Source: Rhizophagus sp. LPA8_4_AMF (taxonomy: Eukaryota > Glomeromycota > Glomeromycetes > Glomerales > Glomeraceae). From it: a stretch of 52,147 nucleotides of DNA. This document shows positions 1-11,918 of this stretch, piece after piece; the stretch's first letter is position 1; every line of letters begins with the position of its first letter. A model generated the notes under the pieces. That model was given only the letters and a program-made list of their open reading frames with translations, was not told the origin of the DNA and made no database searches. The stretch covers positions 1 through 52,147 of the forward strand of contig JADRCO010000118.1 in assembly GCA_021464525.1 (NCBI GenBank). Direction: 5' to 3'. The translations under genes were made by a program, and so were the position numbers.

Positions 1-5
1 TTTTT

Positions 6-197
6 ATGGTATACAATACTTATTTGGCTAACCTGACTCTACTCCTTTCTGTCTTACCTGTATTTTATCTGGTACTTATTCATTTGTATGATTATAAATA
101 CCAAACTGAAAACAAATTTTTAAAATTTGAATGTCCACATATTGAATTTATTGATGAATTCTATATTATGCCAATAGAAGTATTACTGAAGTATTAA
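6..197 (+). CDS. possible 3' end of a gene running in from the left edge
   Basis: The frame is open from the window edge to a TAA at about 195-197 and would encode 63 residues from the first Met. The start is hydrophobic (a Leu/Val-rich run over about residues 7-27 that could be a membrane segment). A more polar tail follows, ending in VLLKY. No family is recognised. Because the frame touches the window edge it could be the last exon of an upstream gene, but AT-rich DNA gives open frames of this size by chance and no splice acceptor is visible. Low confidence. Confidence 0.15.
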   Translation: MVYNTYLANLTLLLSVLPVFYLVLIHLYDYKYQTENKFLKFECPHIEFIDEFYIMPIEVLLKY

Positions 198-1325
198 TAA
201 AAATTGTATATATTGCTTAATGATTTGATCATAATAATGCATATTTTGTAAATAAATATATCTGCTAATAAGAATAATTTTATAAATTAATGAATAGCTA
301 AAAATATACAAATTATTACATAAAAATTTTAAAAATTATATTTATTTTTACAAAATTTTATATATACAATTTTTTGTAAAATTATGTAGTTTCCTACATA
401 TTTTTTAAAATAAAAATACAAATTATTATAAACTTTATATAGATTTATAAAGATACAAATTTATATAAAAAATTAGATAACTTTTATATTGAAAAATATT
501 AATTTTTATATATTTTTATAATTATATAAATCTTATATAAAAAGTTATATAACTCTATATAAAAGTTATAAATTTATATGAATTTAGTGATCCTTAAATT
601 TCCTGATGAATGAATTAATTATTTTAATATTTTATATTAATATTCTTATATAGTATTTAAATATTATTTAAATTAATATTTAATTAGCTATTAATCTTGT
701 TAATCTGTTACTCTTAAATTATAGTAAAAAAAAAGCATATTATCATTAAATCATCATATTATATAACAAATAATACAATACAAAATTATTTATATAGGGT
801 AGTTTAAATATTACAGTTACATATATACATATAAAACAATTATTATATAGTATAGATTTAAATAATATTTATGTACTTAATAATTTATCTATATAATTTA
901 TTAAATATAAATTTATATATATATTGATTTTGGTTGTTTTTTTTATATTAGTTATCTAATTTATTTATTTAATTTTATAGAATTTTTAAAAATAATAGAT
1001 CTAAAAATTATTAGTTAACCAAAAAGATCATATAAAATATATATATATTATTTATACCTTTGTTAATACTTACATTAATAATGATTTATTATCCAGTGAT
1101 ATTCATTACATTAATCAATAAAATAATAAATTCAATTAACAAATTCTTTTACTTTAAGCTTGCCAAAAATAAAAAGATTAATGTTAAAATAGTAAAAACA
1201 ATTTTGTTTGATAAAATAATGAAATTATTTTATTATTAAAATTTAATTAAAATGCAAATGACAAAATGGAAAAATCATTTTGATAATTTTTAATATAACA
1301 AAGTTCACTAATTTTGAAAAGCAAC

Positions 1326-1405
1326 TTTACTCTAATTCTAATTCCTACCCCTAATTTCTAACCAAATTCCTAACTAATCCTTTATCTCTAATTCTAATCC
1401 TAATC
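1326..1405. repeat. degenerate CTAATC/CCTAAC-like tandem repeat
   Basis: About 80 bases built from variants of CTAATT, CTAATCC, CCTAAC and CCCCTAATT. It resembles a badly degraded CCCTAA-type array but has no two perfect consecutive telomere units. Confidence 0.4.
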
Positions 1406-2236
1406 TTCTATTTGACAATAAATAATGAATAAATGATATTGAATATTTTTATAGTATAATACCATATATATGTATGCTGGTATATGTAAATATTTTTATA
1501 AAATAGACAAGAACAGGGAAAATGTATGTAAATAATATATTACATTTTGACCATATCAACGATTAAATCACGTGAATATAATGAATATAATCGCTTAATG
1601 CCTACCAGAATTATTGAGACCACATGTTTCAGTAATTTTCACCCAGAAAACTATACAGTATCTTACTAAAAAAAAAAAAAATGAAAAAAAATGAAAAATG
1701 GACGGACTCCCGGACTCTTTTTTTTTATTATATTGTCTAAACCAGTTTATTTATCATTGAGGAAAATTCCGTTCGGCAAAAACCATTTCTCGAAGTAATA
1801 TTCTATTTTATTTATTTAATACAATGAAATAAATGAGAATAAAAAACATTCGGGCCGGAATATTGAAGTGAAAATTCATTTGTTTATTTTTTTATCCCCA
1901 ACATCCCAATTCGGAGTTATAAAATAAGAATAAAATTTATAAAGCGGGAATATGATAAATTGAATTAGCCGTTGTTATCGATAACTCAACTCCGGTTGTA
2001 TAACATTTATTAAAGATGTTTTAAAAATGAACAATAGAAAATTTATTATAAAGTAGTACAAGAGATTGTAAAATTTCCGATTCGGAAATCAAACTGATAA
2101 CTCTGATAAGTGATAACAACAAAAAAAAAAAAATTTTTTTTTTTTGGAAACTAAATAAACTAAATGAAAAAACCAAATGAGTATTCGTTATTGTACAAAT
2201 GAAAAAAGTAAAATAATAATAGTATACGTAATTTCC

Positions 2237-2237
<1 letters not shown>

Positions 2238-2281
<44 letters not shown>

Positions 2282-2300
2282 TAATAATAAAATAATAAAT
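2238..2300. repeat. (AAT)n microsatellite
   Basis: Near-perfect AAT/TAA trinucleotide run of about 14 units followed by a slightly interrupted tail. It lies in non-coding DNA. Confidence 0.9.
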
Positions 2301-2659
2301 TGGAACTAAAATAAAAGATAACTAAAAATGGTAAAATTGAAATAAAAATGGATTTCGATCGTTGAGTCATATGTTATTTTTATGTTACAAATTGTCGCAA
2401 TATTACATAAAAAATATGTTTGTGACATAAACAAGAATTTTTTATATATCTAATCCAATCCGCCCAAATAATAAATAATACGTTTCAATTTCTAAAAAGG
2501 TCACACAAAAAATTATTTAATTATTTAATATAAACATCATTTGATCTGTAACACATTTTCTCCTTTTTTTTTATTTTCTGCGCTTATTTCAAAAGTTTCA
2601 CCTATTGTTTTTTAAATGTTTGAGATTTTGATAACAAAGAAAAAACGTGAGAAAAAAAA

Positions 2660-2730
2660 AATTCCTAAACACGTAACCATATTTGAGGGGAGGGAGGGGT
2701 AAGAAAATAATTTTACCATGTTTAGGAATT
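2660..2730. repeat. short inverted repeat with a G-rich loop
   Basis: AATTCCTAAACA at 2660-2671 pairs with TGTTTAGGAATT at 2719-2730. Weaker pairing continues inward. The loop holds a G-rich run with three G-tracts (2687-2690, 2692-2694, 2696-2699). It may be the remains of a tiny foldback element or just a cruciform-prone site. Confidence 0.5.
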
Positions 2731-4603
2731 AAATGTTATAACCGAGGTTCGGATATTTAATTTCATTATGTACGTGAGGACTATTTTTTCTTTTTAATCC
2801 TAATTTTGAATATAAACAAGGATTTTTTAATTTTTCTTTTTTATTAAGAGCGCCAAATTGCAAAAAATATGTTTAAAAGTATTAATAAAAATGAAGAACA
2901 AATGTGATACCTTTTTGTTAAGTTCATTTTCTTTTTAGCAGCCCAGCAGCCTTCAGAAGAAAAAAAAAAAAAAAGGTTTGGAAAATTCAATCGGATAATT
3001 CTAAAGATAGTGAAAATTATTATGCAACATAATTTTGGCAATAATGACACTAACTGGTTTCCTACTAATGTAAAAAGGCTAAGGTTATTGCGGCCGGTCG
3101 TATTAAATATTAATGACGGAACGGTAGAAATTTCTTAGGCGCTTTCCTAATTCTTTTGAAATGTTCTAATGCAGGATTTGATGATAATTGGGTAAGATAT
3201 ATTTAATATTTGATTAAATGTGGCAAAGCATTTCTCAAATTAGAAATAGTAATCATCATTATGATAAATCAAACCGTGTGATATTGAATACAAAATCATA
3301 AAAATCATAAGGAATCAAAAGTATGAAATTATGCGACTCTCGGATCCATCCGAACCAAACATTCTTTTCATTCTTCTTATTTGGTGATAAAAAGAAATTT
3401 GCCGTTGTTTGAACCGTTGTATATTATATATATATATATATATTAGCATGTGTGGCTCCGTTCCGTCACAAAACTCCTTTTCACATTAAATCCTGAAATA
3501 AATTGGGGAACAATAAATTTTACCCAAAAAAGCTTAACAAACAGCATAACACATGTTTCTAATAGAGTTCTAATATTGATAATACATTATAATACATTAA
3601 AATCCATTATCATCCCTCTATTTATGGAAATTTATTATAAAGACAAATAAAAAATTTAAAATAAATTTACACAAATTAATGATTCTTTTTTTAATCGTTC
3701 ATCTTAAAAAAAATGGTATGAAGTTATGTACATAATTTTGCATACCCGCCGTCTTCATTCCTTTTCCCTATGGTATTCATGTAAATTATATTACTCTTTA
3801 TTTATTATTATTTTCATTTGTTTCCAATAAGAATTTAATAAGTCACAAAATTATGACAAAGGATGAGAGTAATTTTATTAAATAAATAATAATAATAAAA
3901 ATAATAAAAAATTAAATTAGTTTGTGAACCATTATTTAAATGTTGTGCTGCGGCCGAATTGCCAAGTGATTATTGGAAACTACGGCACAAAGCGGCTATT
4001 TAAAATAATCAATTTAATTTGAATTATGCCAATGAAATAATAAAAGTATAATCTATTTCCATAATAGGTTCATATGATTATAAAATAAAGTGATTTAACT
4101 CGATTTAATGTATTCATTTCCTTATATGATGATTTCCCTGTATGAAAGGGGAGTTTTGTATAATAGAAACAAAAGGAGAAAGTAGGTGAGTTTGCTTTTG
4201 TCTCTCATTACCGATTTTGTTACATAAATATATTAAACTATTTTAAACTATTTATACTATACTGTATATTAAATATATTTTATTATTTATAAATAATCTA
4301 TCATCATAATATGTATCACAGTATATCTTTTACAATTGAACTGACTAAAATAAATACTTTTAGGTTTCTCCTGATTTCCGGACTTAGCAACAAGAAAAAA
4401 AAAAAATTTCATTTTTTTCATTTTTAATATAAAGGGCCCTCCTTGGTTTTTTTTATCTCAATTGCTTTAAAAAGTTTTTTTTTTTTTTACTTGGTTTCTT
4501 ATTTATATAAAGATACTTTTTTTAAAACTTTATATAATTATTGAGACAATTATATATAATCTTTATAATTGAAAATTTATATAAACCCGCTTCTTTTTCA
4601 AAT

Positions 4604-4835
4604 CGCGAAAAACATCTGTTGAAAACTACACGCGATTCTTTTTTTAATCAAATTCTTTATAAATAATTACTTTTCTCAAGTAATTCTTTACTCATTATTA
4701 TAACTATAAAACTTATTGATATACTTTTTTGTTGTATAGTATTAATTTACTTTACAATCCTTTGGTTTTATCAATATCCTTTTTTTTTCTTAAAAAATTT
4801 TACAAATTTGTCACGAATAACTTTTGCGAAAGAAA
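4604..4835 (+). promoter_or_regulatory. candidate G1/S (SCB/MCB-like) promoter elements
   Basis: Upstream of the cyclin gene are CGCGAAA at 4604-4610, ACGCGA at 4630-4635, CACGAA at 4812-4817 and a GCGAAA at about 4825. In ascomycete yeasts CRCGAAA (SCB, bound by SBF) and ACGCGT (MCB, bound by MBF) drive late-G1 genes, including Pcl cyclins. GC-containing words are scarce in this AT-rich DNA, so the cluster stands out. Function here is inferred from position and consensus only. Confidence 0.3.
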
Positions 4836-4921
4836 ATTCACTGCCTTGATATTGCTTAGTTTCTTTTTTTAACTCTTATTTTTTTTTAAAAAAAACTTTT
4901 TATAAAGAAACTTAGTTTATC

Positions 4922-6899
4922 ATGGCAAGTGCTGCTTTAAAAAATTTGGTTAGCGGTCCTATTACTCCTCAGATGATTGGTAAATTTTTTAATTTTTTTT
5001 TTTATTTTCTTAACGTTCAGAATGAATTTTGTTTCTAAAACTTTCTTTTTCTCTTTTATTCTTTTAGCATATATTGCTAAAAAGGCTGCGTCGGTCATTC
5101 CTTGCGATCCTCCACCAACACAACTTAATATGTCAACAACACATCCTCAAAACATTGGTGACGACGATCAACATCCTTTACCTCTTTTACACAATTTCAT
5201 ACAACGTTTGGTAACAAAATCGAACGTATCGACTGCAACTTTTCTCACAACAATTGTTTATTTGGATCGTTTACGAACAAAATTACCAAAACTTGCGAGA
5301 GGTATGTTTCATTATAATTTACTATTGTCAATTAAATTTCATTAAACACGGCCTTTTGCAATTACTGCACAAATTAGAATCTGCGAATCAGATTTCAAAG
5401 GATATATTGATTTCATCATGTTTTATCATGTGATAGTGGCGGTCCCTTATTTTAATACTAAATAAGTAAAAAAAAGCCCATTGATCGACACACATGGAGT
5501 TTTTTAATTGGTGGTCACGGATAATGTTAAAATTTTTAGATCATGAAACACGACATCGGCCGAATTTTATTTAAATCAAGGGAAATGATAAAAAAATATT
5601 ATGACGGGGGTTACAGGAGAATGGCCCCAAAAAAAAAAAAAAAAAAAAAAATTTCCCATATCAACAATGATTAAATTAGAGTTGGTTAAGGCTCATTGTT
5701 TCAATGAGTTTGTATTATGGTACTTGCTATAGTTATATGAGATTTATATATATAAGAGTGGCAGTAATGCATATTATTTTTCCTTCTGTGGAATTGTGCA
5801 GTTCCGTGTTATTGATACTTTTCCAAATCTGTGTTTAATGAAATTTTGACAACCTGGTTTATTACTGGTTATTATGGTTATTACCCAGAATTTAACTAAC
5901 CTTTTTTTCTTCCTTTGAATTTATAGGAATGCACTGTACGCGTCATAGAGTTTTCCTTGCTACTTTAATAGTCGCATCGTAAGTTTCGGCATTTCTTTAT
6001 ATAATTTGAACCGTCTACTTATTATATTTTGTTTATTTGTTTATTGTGTAACATGCCGTATTTTTTTTTTTACGTCGTTACATTTATTTATGGCATGTTA
6101 TTGCATCGAATGATATTTCCATTTTCCTACTTTTTCATAAGAAAAAAATTTTTAACCATATCCAATTTTTGTTTATTTTATTTTATCTAGAAAATATCTA
6201 AACGATTCATCTCCAAGAAACAAATATTGGGCAAAATTCTCTGGTGTTTACTCTGTTGCCAAAGTTAATCTAATGGAAAGACAATTACTTTCTTTGTTAG
6301 ACTACGATCTTAGAGTTCAAGAGTCAGATCTATTATTTCATCTTAAAGTATTTTTACAACCTAACAATAATAATTCGATGATGGATACTTTAAAACTTCC
6401 AACTCCTCAACACATTCATCATCTCACTTATTCAAATCCACGCATTCCAACACATCATAAAAATCAAACCCCTCCTCAAAGACAAAATTCTTATCCTCTA
6501 CAACAAGATTCACAGACTTCAATTACTTCCTCACTTTCAATTTATAATACAGGACTTAATTCCATGTCAATACCTGCAATAATTTCATCATCATCATCAT
6601 CAAACAATAATACTCCATCATATGGATCTACACCTTCATACGCATCTTATATTGACGATTATTGTCAAGATGATGATATGGATACTGATGAAGAAAGAGA
6701 TTATGATGGGACTACAATTACAATGGATGAAATACTTGAACAATTTATTCCACCTGAACCTAAAAGAGACCAATTTGGAAGAAGGCTTTCCTCTACTTCA
6801 AGTTGTTCTTCAGGATCATCATCATCTTCAATAGCTACTCCCATATCAGCGCAGGCGTATCATCATCAACATCAACAAAATCAACAATATCAAAAACAT

Positions 6900-6930
<31 letters not shown>

Positions 6931-7178
6931 ATCAACAACAGCAATATCAACAATATTATCAACAACAATATTACCTTCAACAATCTTATTTACCTCAACA
7001 ACAATTGAACTTTCAACCTTCATTAAAATCAAACACTTCTTTAAAAGACGCTGGCGTCAGTCAATTTGTTCCACCTTACTGCGGTCATAATAATCATCAG
7101 ATGATGTTGCCTCCTCCCATTCCTTCATCTACTATAATACAAGGGATGATATATACATCTACACCACAAAGATATTAG
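4922..7178 (+). CDS. Pcl/Pho80-type cyclin with Gln-rich C-terminal tail
   Basis: Exons 4922-4979, 5068-5301, 5927-5978 and 6191-7178 join into 444 codons (443 residues), all introns GT-AG. The cyclin box covers about residues 50-165. Diagnostic stretches are LPKLARG, RVFLATLIVASKYL spanning the exon 3/4 junction (residues 105-118), NKYWAKFSGV, and VNLMERQLLSLLDYDL near 140-155. This is the pattern of Pcl1/Pcl2-type cyclins, which in yeast activate the CDK Pho85 and link cell cycle, polarity and phosphate signalling. The tail (about residues 165-443) is low complexity: Ser/Thr/Pro-rich, an acidic patch, then a Gln/Tyr-rich region with an uninterrupted Q10 (residues 352-361, CAA codons 6900-6929). 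The start is the first ATG in frame, just before the conserved splice pattern. The partner CDK and function are inferred from the family. Intron 2 is unusually long (625 bases). Confidence 0.9.
5302..5926 (+). other. long intron 2 of the cyclin gene
   Basis: At 625 bases it is several times longer than the other introns in this gene (88 and 212 bases). It contains a run of about 25 A residues around 5629-5651 next to a short GC-richer stretch. The run might mark an old poly(A)-tailed insertion, but no target duplication was identified. Confidence 0.5.
6864..6985 (+). repeat. CAA (Gln) trinucleotide tract in cyclin exon 4
   Basis: CAA/CAG-rich coding repeat with a pure run of ten CAA codons at 6900-6929, followed by Tyr-interrupted Gln codons. 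It is a likely length-variable site. Confidence 0.85.
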
Positions 7179-8499
7179 CTGCATTCTCTCTTTCGTTTTA
7201 AATTTGGAAAACAGAAATCAAAATTTTCTTTTCCTTTTTTTGAATAATTGCATAGTTTCCATTAATTGGAAACATTAAATCAAAAAGACAATTTAAACTG
7301 TTTATATTAAAAAAAAATCAAAAGTATATGTATATTATTTTTTCCTAGTACCTTCAAATCAATTGAGAAAAAAAAAAAAAATAAATTTATATTTATAATT
7401 TTTGGGAATATAATTGTGGGAATTGATTTTAATAGACTTTTTGTACGTTATTAGATTTCACTCTTTTATTTTTTTTATTCATATTTATCTTTATTCGGAG
7501 CTACATGTAGTATTAAATATTTATATGCGAATCAACGCGAAAATGATCAAATTATACATTCAATTCTATTTCTATTAATACATTGTAGATTCCTATTTTT
7601 TATTTTCTTGTTAAATAATTTTTTCATTCTTTTATTTTTTTGTGTATATATATATATATATTTTTTTAGATTTTTTTCATTCTCTCCTTTTTTCATTGAT
7701 TTTTTGGTACTATATTGTTTAAAAAAAGTAAAATTAATTCAAAATTGATATCTTAAATAAAACAAGCACGACTACCTTTCGTAATCTAATTTGAATCTCA
7801 TAATTTGTTTCTGTTAATGTTTGATTTATTGGTATGAAAATTATAAAAATTATACATCTATTTGTCTAAATTTAAAAAAACACTATAATATGTTATAAAT
7901 TATTTCTAATTAATGTTGATTTTTAACGAATTGAAATTGCTTATAAGGTATACAAAATAGTGAGCTGATTGGTAATTATTATCGAAGAACTTTCGAAAAT
8001 ATATTATTATTAATATTAAAAAATATTAAAATATTAAAAATATTATTACCGTATGCATCATTATATAAGTAGAGACAAGTTTGATTACAAAAGAATTTGC
8101 GTTACAAGTTCTCACGCATTAAATTAAATAAATAAATAATCCTGCAGTATTTATTTACTTTAAAAACAATGCATAATGACTAGGTAAGAAATCTCGTTAA
8201 TTAATTAATGGTTTAACAAATGTAATAATAAATTCTAAGGTTTTATTGGTTTAATAATTTTTAATTACGTTACAACCGAGATTGCAGTGATATGATACTG
8301 GGTAAGTTAGTATATTTAATTTTTATTAATACTATATTTAAATCGGTAGCAATATTAATATTTATACAAAAAATCTACTGGTAATAGTAAGAAAAAGATT
8401 ATACTAACAGGAGAGTTTAAGGAAGGAATATAACAAATCAAATGGGTCCTTAAACATATCTTTGATAATAAATTACAAAAAACATTAACCCACTTTTAT
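7179..8499. other. 3' flank of the cyclin gene, no gene seen
   Basis: AT-rich spacer with homopolymer runs and a TA-dinucleotide run near 7646-7660. AATAAA-like signals occur (for example around 7379). No coding region is supported. Confidence 0.5.
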
Positions 8500-10380
8500 A
8501 AAAATAGATTTTGTCACTTGAAACTCAATGTTGCTCTCTCTATTTTATGAAGATCCAAGTTGAATCCATTTGCCATATAAGTCTGTCTTGTTCCAATTTG
8601 CGGAACTTGAGCAAGTAGATATTTTCATCAACAAACTATTAAGTCTTGCGATCAAAATATTGATGGCACCGGTACATTGATAGCAATTTCGGGACAGCCC
8701 TATGAATTTCAACACATTGAAATTTTATTTCCTGCGGAAATTCATCCTCCAAATGCTATGCTTCAAGAACTTCATATGGAGTAAGACGATAGAAATGCAA
8801 AGAGGGCCTTCTATCTATTACTGGGACATTGACAGCAAATGCAATATTTAGCAGCTCTCCTGCTGATATACCATCAATCTCAAAAAAGCTGTTGAATACA
8901 CCTATGACAAATCATATGCATGTCCAATTGTCAGTGTTAAACTGGCAGATTGAGAAGGGTTAATATTAATCAATGTAAAATGAAGTATCTCAAGGCTGTT
9001 GCGGCCAGCCTATACATTCAGTTATTGCGTGAATTTGGGGAACACACATAGTGTTCTCTCTAGATAAATTTGGCTTTAGAATTCAAATCTACAATGACTA
9101 TAGTGCTATATTTTATCCATCTTCGATTTCTCCAGTAACACTCCGTGAGCGTTTATAACTTTTCCTTAAATTTTTTAGTAACAAATATTTCTCCTTCCGA
9201 TTGTGGCCCTTTCTGCAATATTTTCTTATAAACTCCACTTTTGTAAACCAACACTTTCTTCTCTTTCTTGTCAATGTTAATGATTCTCCCTGACTGAGTT
9301 AAGGTAATCGAAGTCTGATCTTATAATGATATTGATGTCGATGCATCATACATTTTGCTTTGGGTGTAGTGTTTAGAGAGACTCATGTATTTATGGCACG
9401 TGATGGAAGTTAAATAAATTAACATTCTATTACGCAAGCCATCAGTTTCTGTTAATGTCACCTTTATCAGGATTTATGCCCACAATCATTAATCACGATC
9501 GAATTAGGAGGGACGTCCGTTAAAATTAGTTTTTCATGATCTAAAATCCGAGATGTAATTCCGCAGAGATACCTCCGAATCTTTCACGCATATTAAAATT
9601 GCGACTTAAGCATGGTTATTTTGGTTATTTTGATTTTGGTCAAAATTTGAATTTAGGTGGTTTTCCTCCGGATACGACTATAGCCTAAACTTTGATTAAA
9701 TCACAACTAACATTGGGCGATATCATTTCGAAAATTGTACGAACCTAATGATGTACAAATATATAACATGATCATAGTACGTCATGATGTTCATGCCGAA
9801 TTGATTTAACTACCGGCACTCGGATATTTTCTTTGGTACTTGTGTATGATGTATGATTATTTTCAACAAATAACACACGATATCATGAATTATATTGATT
9901 TTCTTTATTATTAACTCATTCCGCATTCTCACAGGACAATACAATTCCTGATTCTTATTTCAAGATAAAGAAAGTGAATCTATGATGACATTAAGTATGA
10001 TTTTGTGATGTTGATCAGAAACGGTCTCACTTCTTTGAATTTCTTTACGCCTTGTTCCTAAATCAAGAATGAAGTTTCAAATAACATCACCATGATTATT
10101 GGGAATTCTACCTTCAAAGTTATTTTCATTGCTACAAAAGTCTTTAACTTTTTCCTAAAAGAAATCAACAGTTTCAACACTCTTTGCTTTGATAGTGTAA
10201 ATTCCAGTTTCTACATCATTTATCAATATCTAAGGTTTCCATTTTATCTTTTAAAGTTATTTCACGATTATGATAATTATGAATTGATCGAAAAGGTAGT
10301 TTGGACCATGAATTGTAAGAAATCAATATATAGACCTCTTACCAATTTACAACGTCTATTGATTCTTCGTTACTAAACTA
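8500..10380 (-). pseudogene. decayed protein-coding region of unknown family
   Basis: Read on the minus strand, several stretches look like protein but are broken by stops and frame changes. Around 8890-8760 the frame gives FEIDGISAGELLNIAF followed by PVIDRRPSLHFYRLTPYEVL. Around 9330-9160 it gives SGRIINIDKKEKKVLVYKSG and EGEIFVTKKFKEKL. Around 10380-10020 it gives NEESIDVVNW, REITLKDKMETLDIDK and LDLGTRRKEIQRSETVSDQ. Base composition is less AT-skewed than the flanks. I do not recognise the family. The fragments could belong to one or more dead genes or mobile-element genes. The plus-strand 94-codon frame at 10092-10376 is probably the shadow of this region. Confidence 0.35.
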
Positions 10381-11041
10381 TGGATTCTCTTATATCCTTG
10401 ATAAATGATCGGGACACTCATGATATGGTTGGCTTTATTGAAAATTCTACAAGTATTCAGAAGACATCATGACGAAGATATTTCGAATAGCTTTTGGTCG
10501 AATTTATATAAAGTTTCCATTCGAGGTAACGTCTGAAGACACTTTAGGCTAGCAATTAAGATCTCGACAATAAGAATTGTCAAATAACATTATATTAAAA
10601 GCCGGAAACTTCAAATGAATAAACTTCTTATGAATGTGTTTCGATCAAAATATGACACATACTCTGATATTCATGATATATCACTTTTGCTAAAACTGTC
10701 TTTGGGAAATACTATACTTTTGGAGAAAAATTTTTAATATGCGAGATTATATTGTCGTACAGATTGTCGTGTGATCTGCACGCGCGTAAAAAAACTCCCT
10801 ATCATGTGACTTTGGGCCGGAATTATGGCATTTGGAATTAAGAGTGGCCGAAGTATGTGACAGGTGACAATAGGATTCCACACATCGAAAAAATTAAAGT
10901 TTCTATTCTAAGAATTAGCTATTCAGGAGTCAGGACTAAGCCACAAAGTGTACTTTTGATTATTCAGCTTTATGGAGTTTTAATGTTAATAATAACCAAA
11001 AAGTGGAGGATCTGTTGTAGACCAAACTTGACCATGTCCCA

Positions 11042-11137
11042 AATTGTCCCATCGGCCTAAATATTGGCCCATTCTAATAATGCCTTAAAACTGTACCAGA
11101 GATGATCTCCTAATTTGGGCCGATGAGACGAACAATT
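11042..11137. repeat. short foldback sequence in unit A
   Basis: AATTGTCCCATCGGCCTAAAT at its left and ATTTGGGCCGATGAGACGAAC plus AATT at its right are imperfect reverse complements about 50 bases apart. No equivalent was seen in unit B, so it may be a tiny insertion or the edge of one. Confidence 0.35.
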
Positions 11138-11231
11138 AAAATTTTTTTTAAAAAAAAATTCGGTTCTTTACTATTAATTCTAACGATTTCTTTCAAAAGG
11201 AAAAAATACAATCAATTAGGAAAACATAGTA

Positions 11232-11516
11232 CAGTCAGACCTCTATAAATGCACCCCCCTTGGGACCGGGTATAAGCGTGCATTTAGAGAAGGTGTGCAT
11301 TTATAGATACATATAAATTTATATGATATTACTCTAAAATTAAGGTAATACAAAAATTTTATGTAATTATATGAAATTTTTTTATAAAACGTGCATTTAC
11401 AGAATATATATATATAAAACGTGCATTTAGCACTAAGGCCCAAGTTGGGACCAGATAAAAGGTGCATTTGTGGAGGGTGTGCATTTATAGAGGGTGCACT
11501 TATGGAGGTCTGACTG
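11232..11516. mobile_element. pogo/mariner-like MITE with TA target duplication (unit A)
   Basis: A 285-bp element. The left end CAGTCAGACCTCTATAAATG and right end CATTTATGGAGG-type sequence finishing in GGTCTGACTG are terminal inverted repeats of about 23 bases. They are flanked directly by TA at 11230-11231 and 11517-11518, the target duplication of the Tc1/mariner/pogo superfamily. CAGTCAGACCTC resembles the ends of Tigger/pogo elements. GTGCATTTA-like words repeat about eight times inside on both strands, typical of subterminal transposase-binding repeats. There is no transposase frame, so it is non-autonomous. It is absent from the matching place in unit B. Confidence 0.8.
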
Positions 11517-11918
11517 TAGTAGTACTATCTATTGATCCATTCAACAAATGGATGTACTATGCAAGCATAGTACTAATTTTGCGAGGAGGATCTACAATTA
11601 AATATTATATCATATTATTAGAATTACAAGATTTATTACACTAATTCAGCTTAATTAAACTTAATACCGAAATTCTTAGAAGCAATTTATTTCGTTCGTT
11701 TAAACTAAGCTTGGAAAGCTTGGAAAACAAAATTTGTGGACGTTACTATTCCTTGCTTAAATCACAGACTATCTGAAGTCGGGGAATCGGGACATCATTT
11801 TACCAACTTAATAATATTAATAATCAATGTTAAAATACAAATATAAAAAGAAGGAATCTAATCTCTGCAATTTGCAAGAATTCTTGTAAAGTTTTTTTTA
11901 CGAATTTTTGAGTAAAGA

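Larger units (their letters stand above)
198..4590. other. gene-poor AT-rich stretch
   Basis: No coding region is supported here. It holds long A/T-rich low-complexity DNA, an (AAT)n microsatellite at about 2238-2300, an (AT)n run at about 3423-3443, a degenerate CTAATC-like repeat at about 1326-1405, a G-rich hairpin at 2660-2730 and an A13T12 palindrome at 2121-2145. The short open frames (for example at 2188-2370, 2844-3050 and 3450-3650) are low complexity, with no domain or conserved splice structure. Confidence 0.6.

Noticed and set aside
2686..2699. Possible G-quadruplex
   Set aside because: Only three G-tracts of three or more are present; a standard intramolecular quadruplex needs four.
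6622..7090. Alternative-frame ORFs (Leu/His-, Thr- or Val-rich) inside cyclin exon 4
   Set aside because: They are shadows of the CAA/Ser-rich coding repeat in the real cyclin frame.
11243..11644. Open frames on both strands around 11243-11644
   Set aside because: They run through the inverted ends of the unit A MITE and have no domain or splice support.
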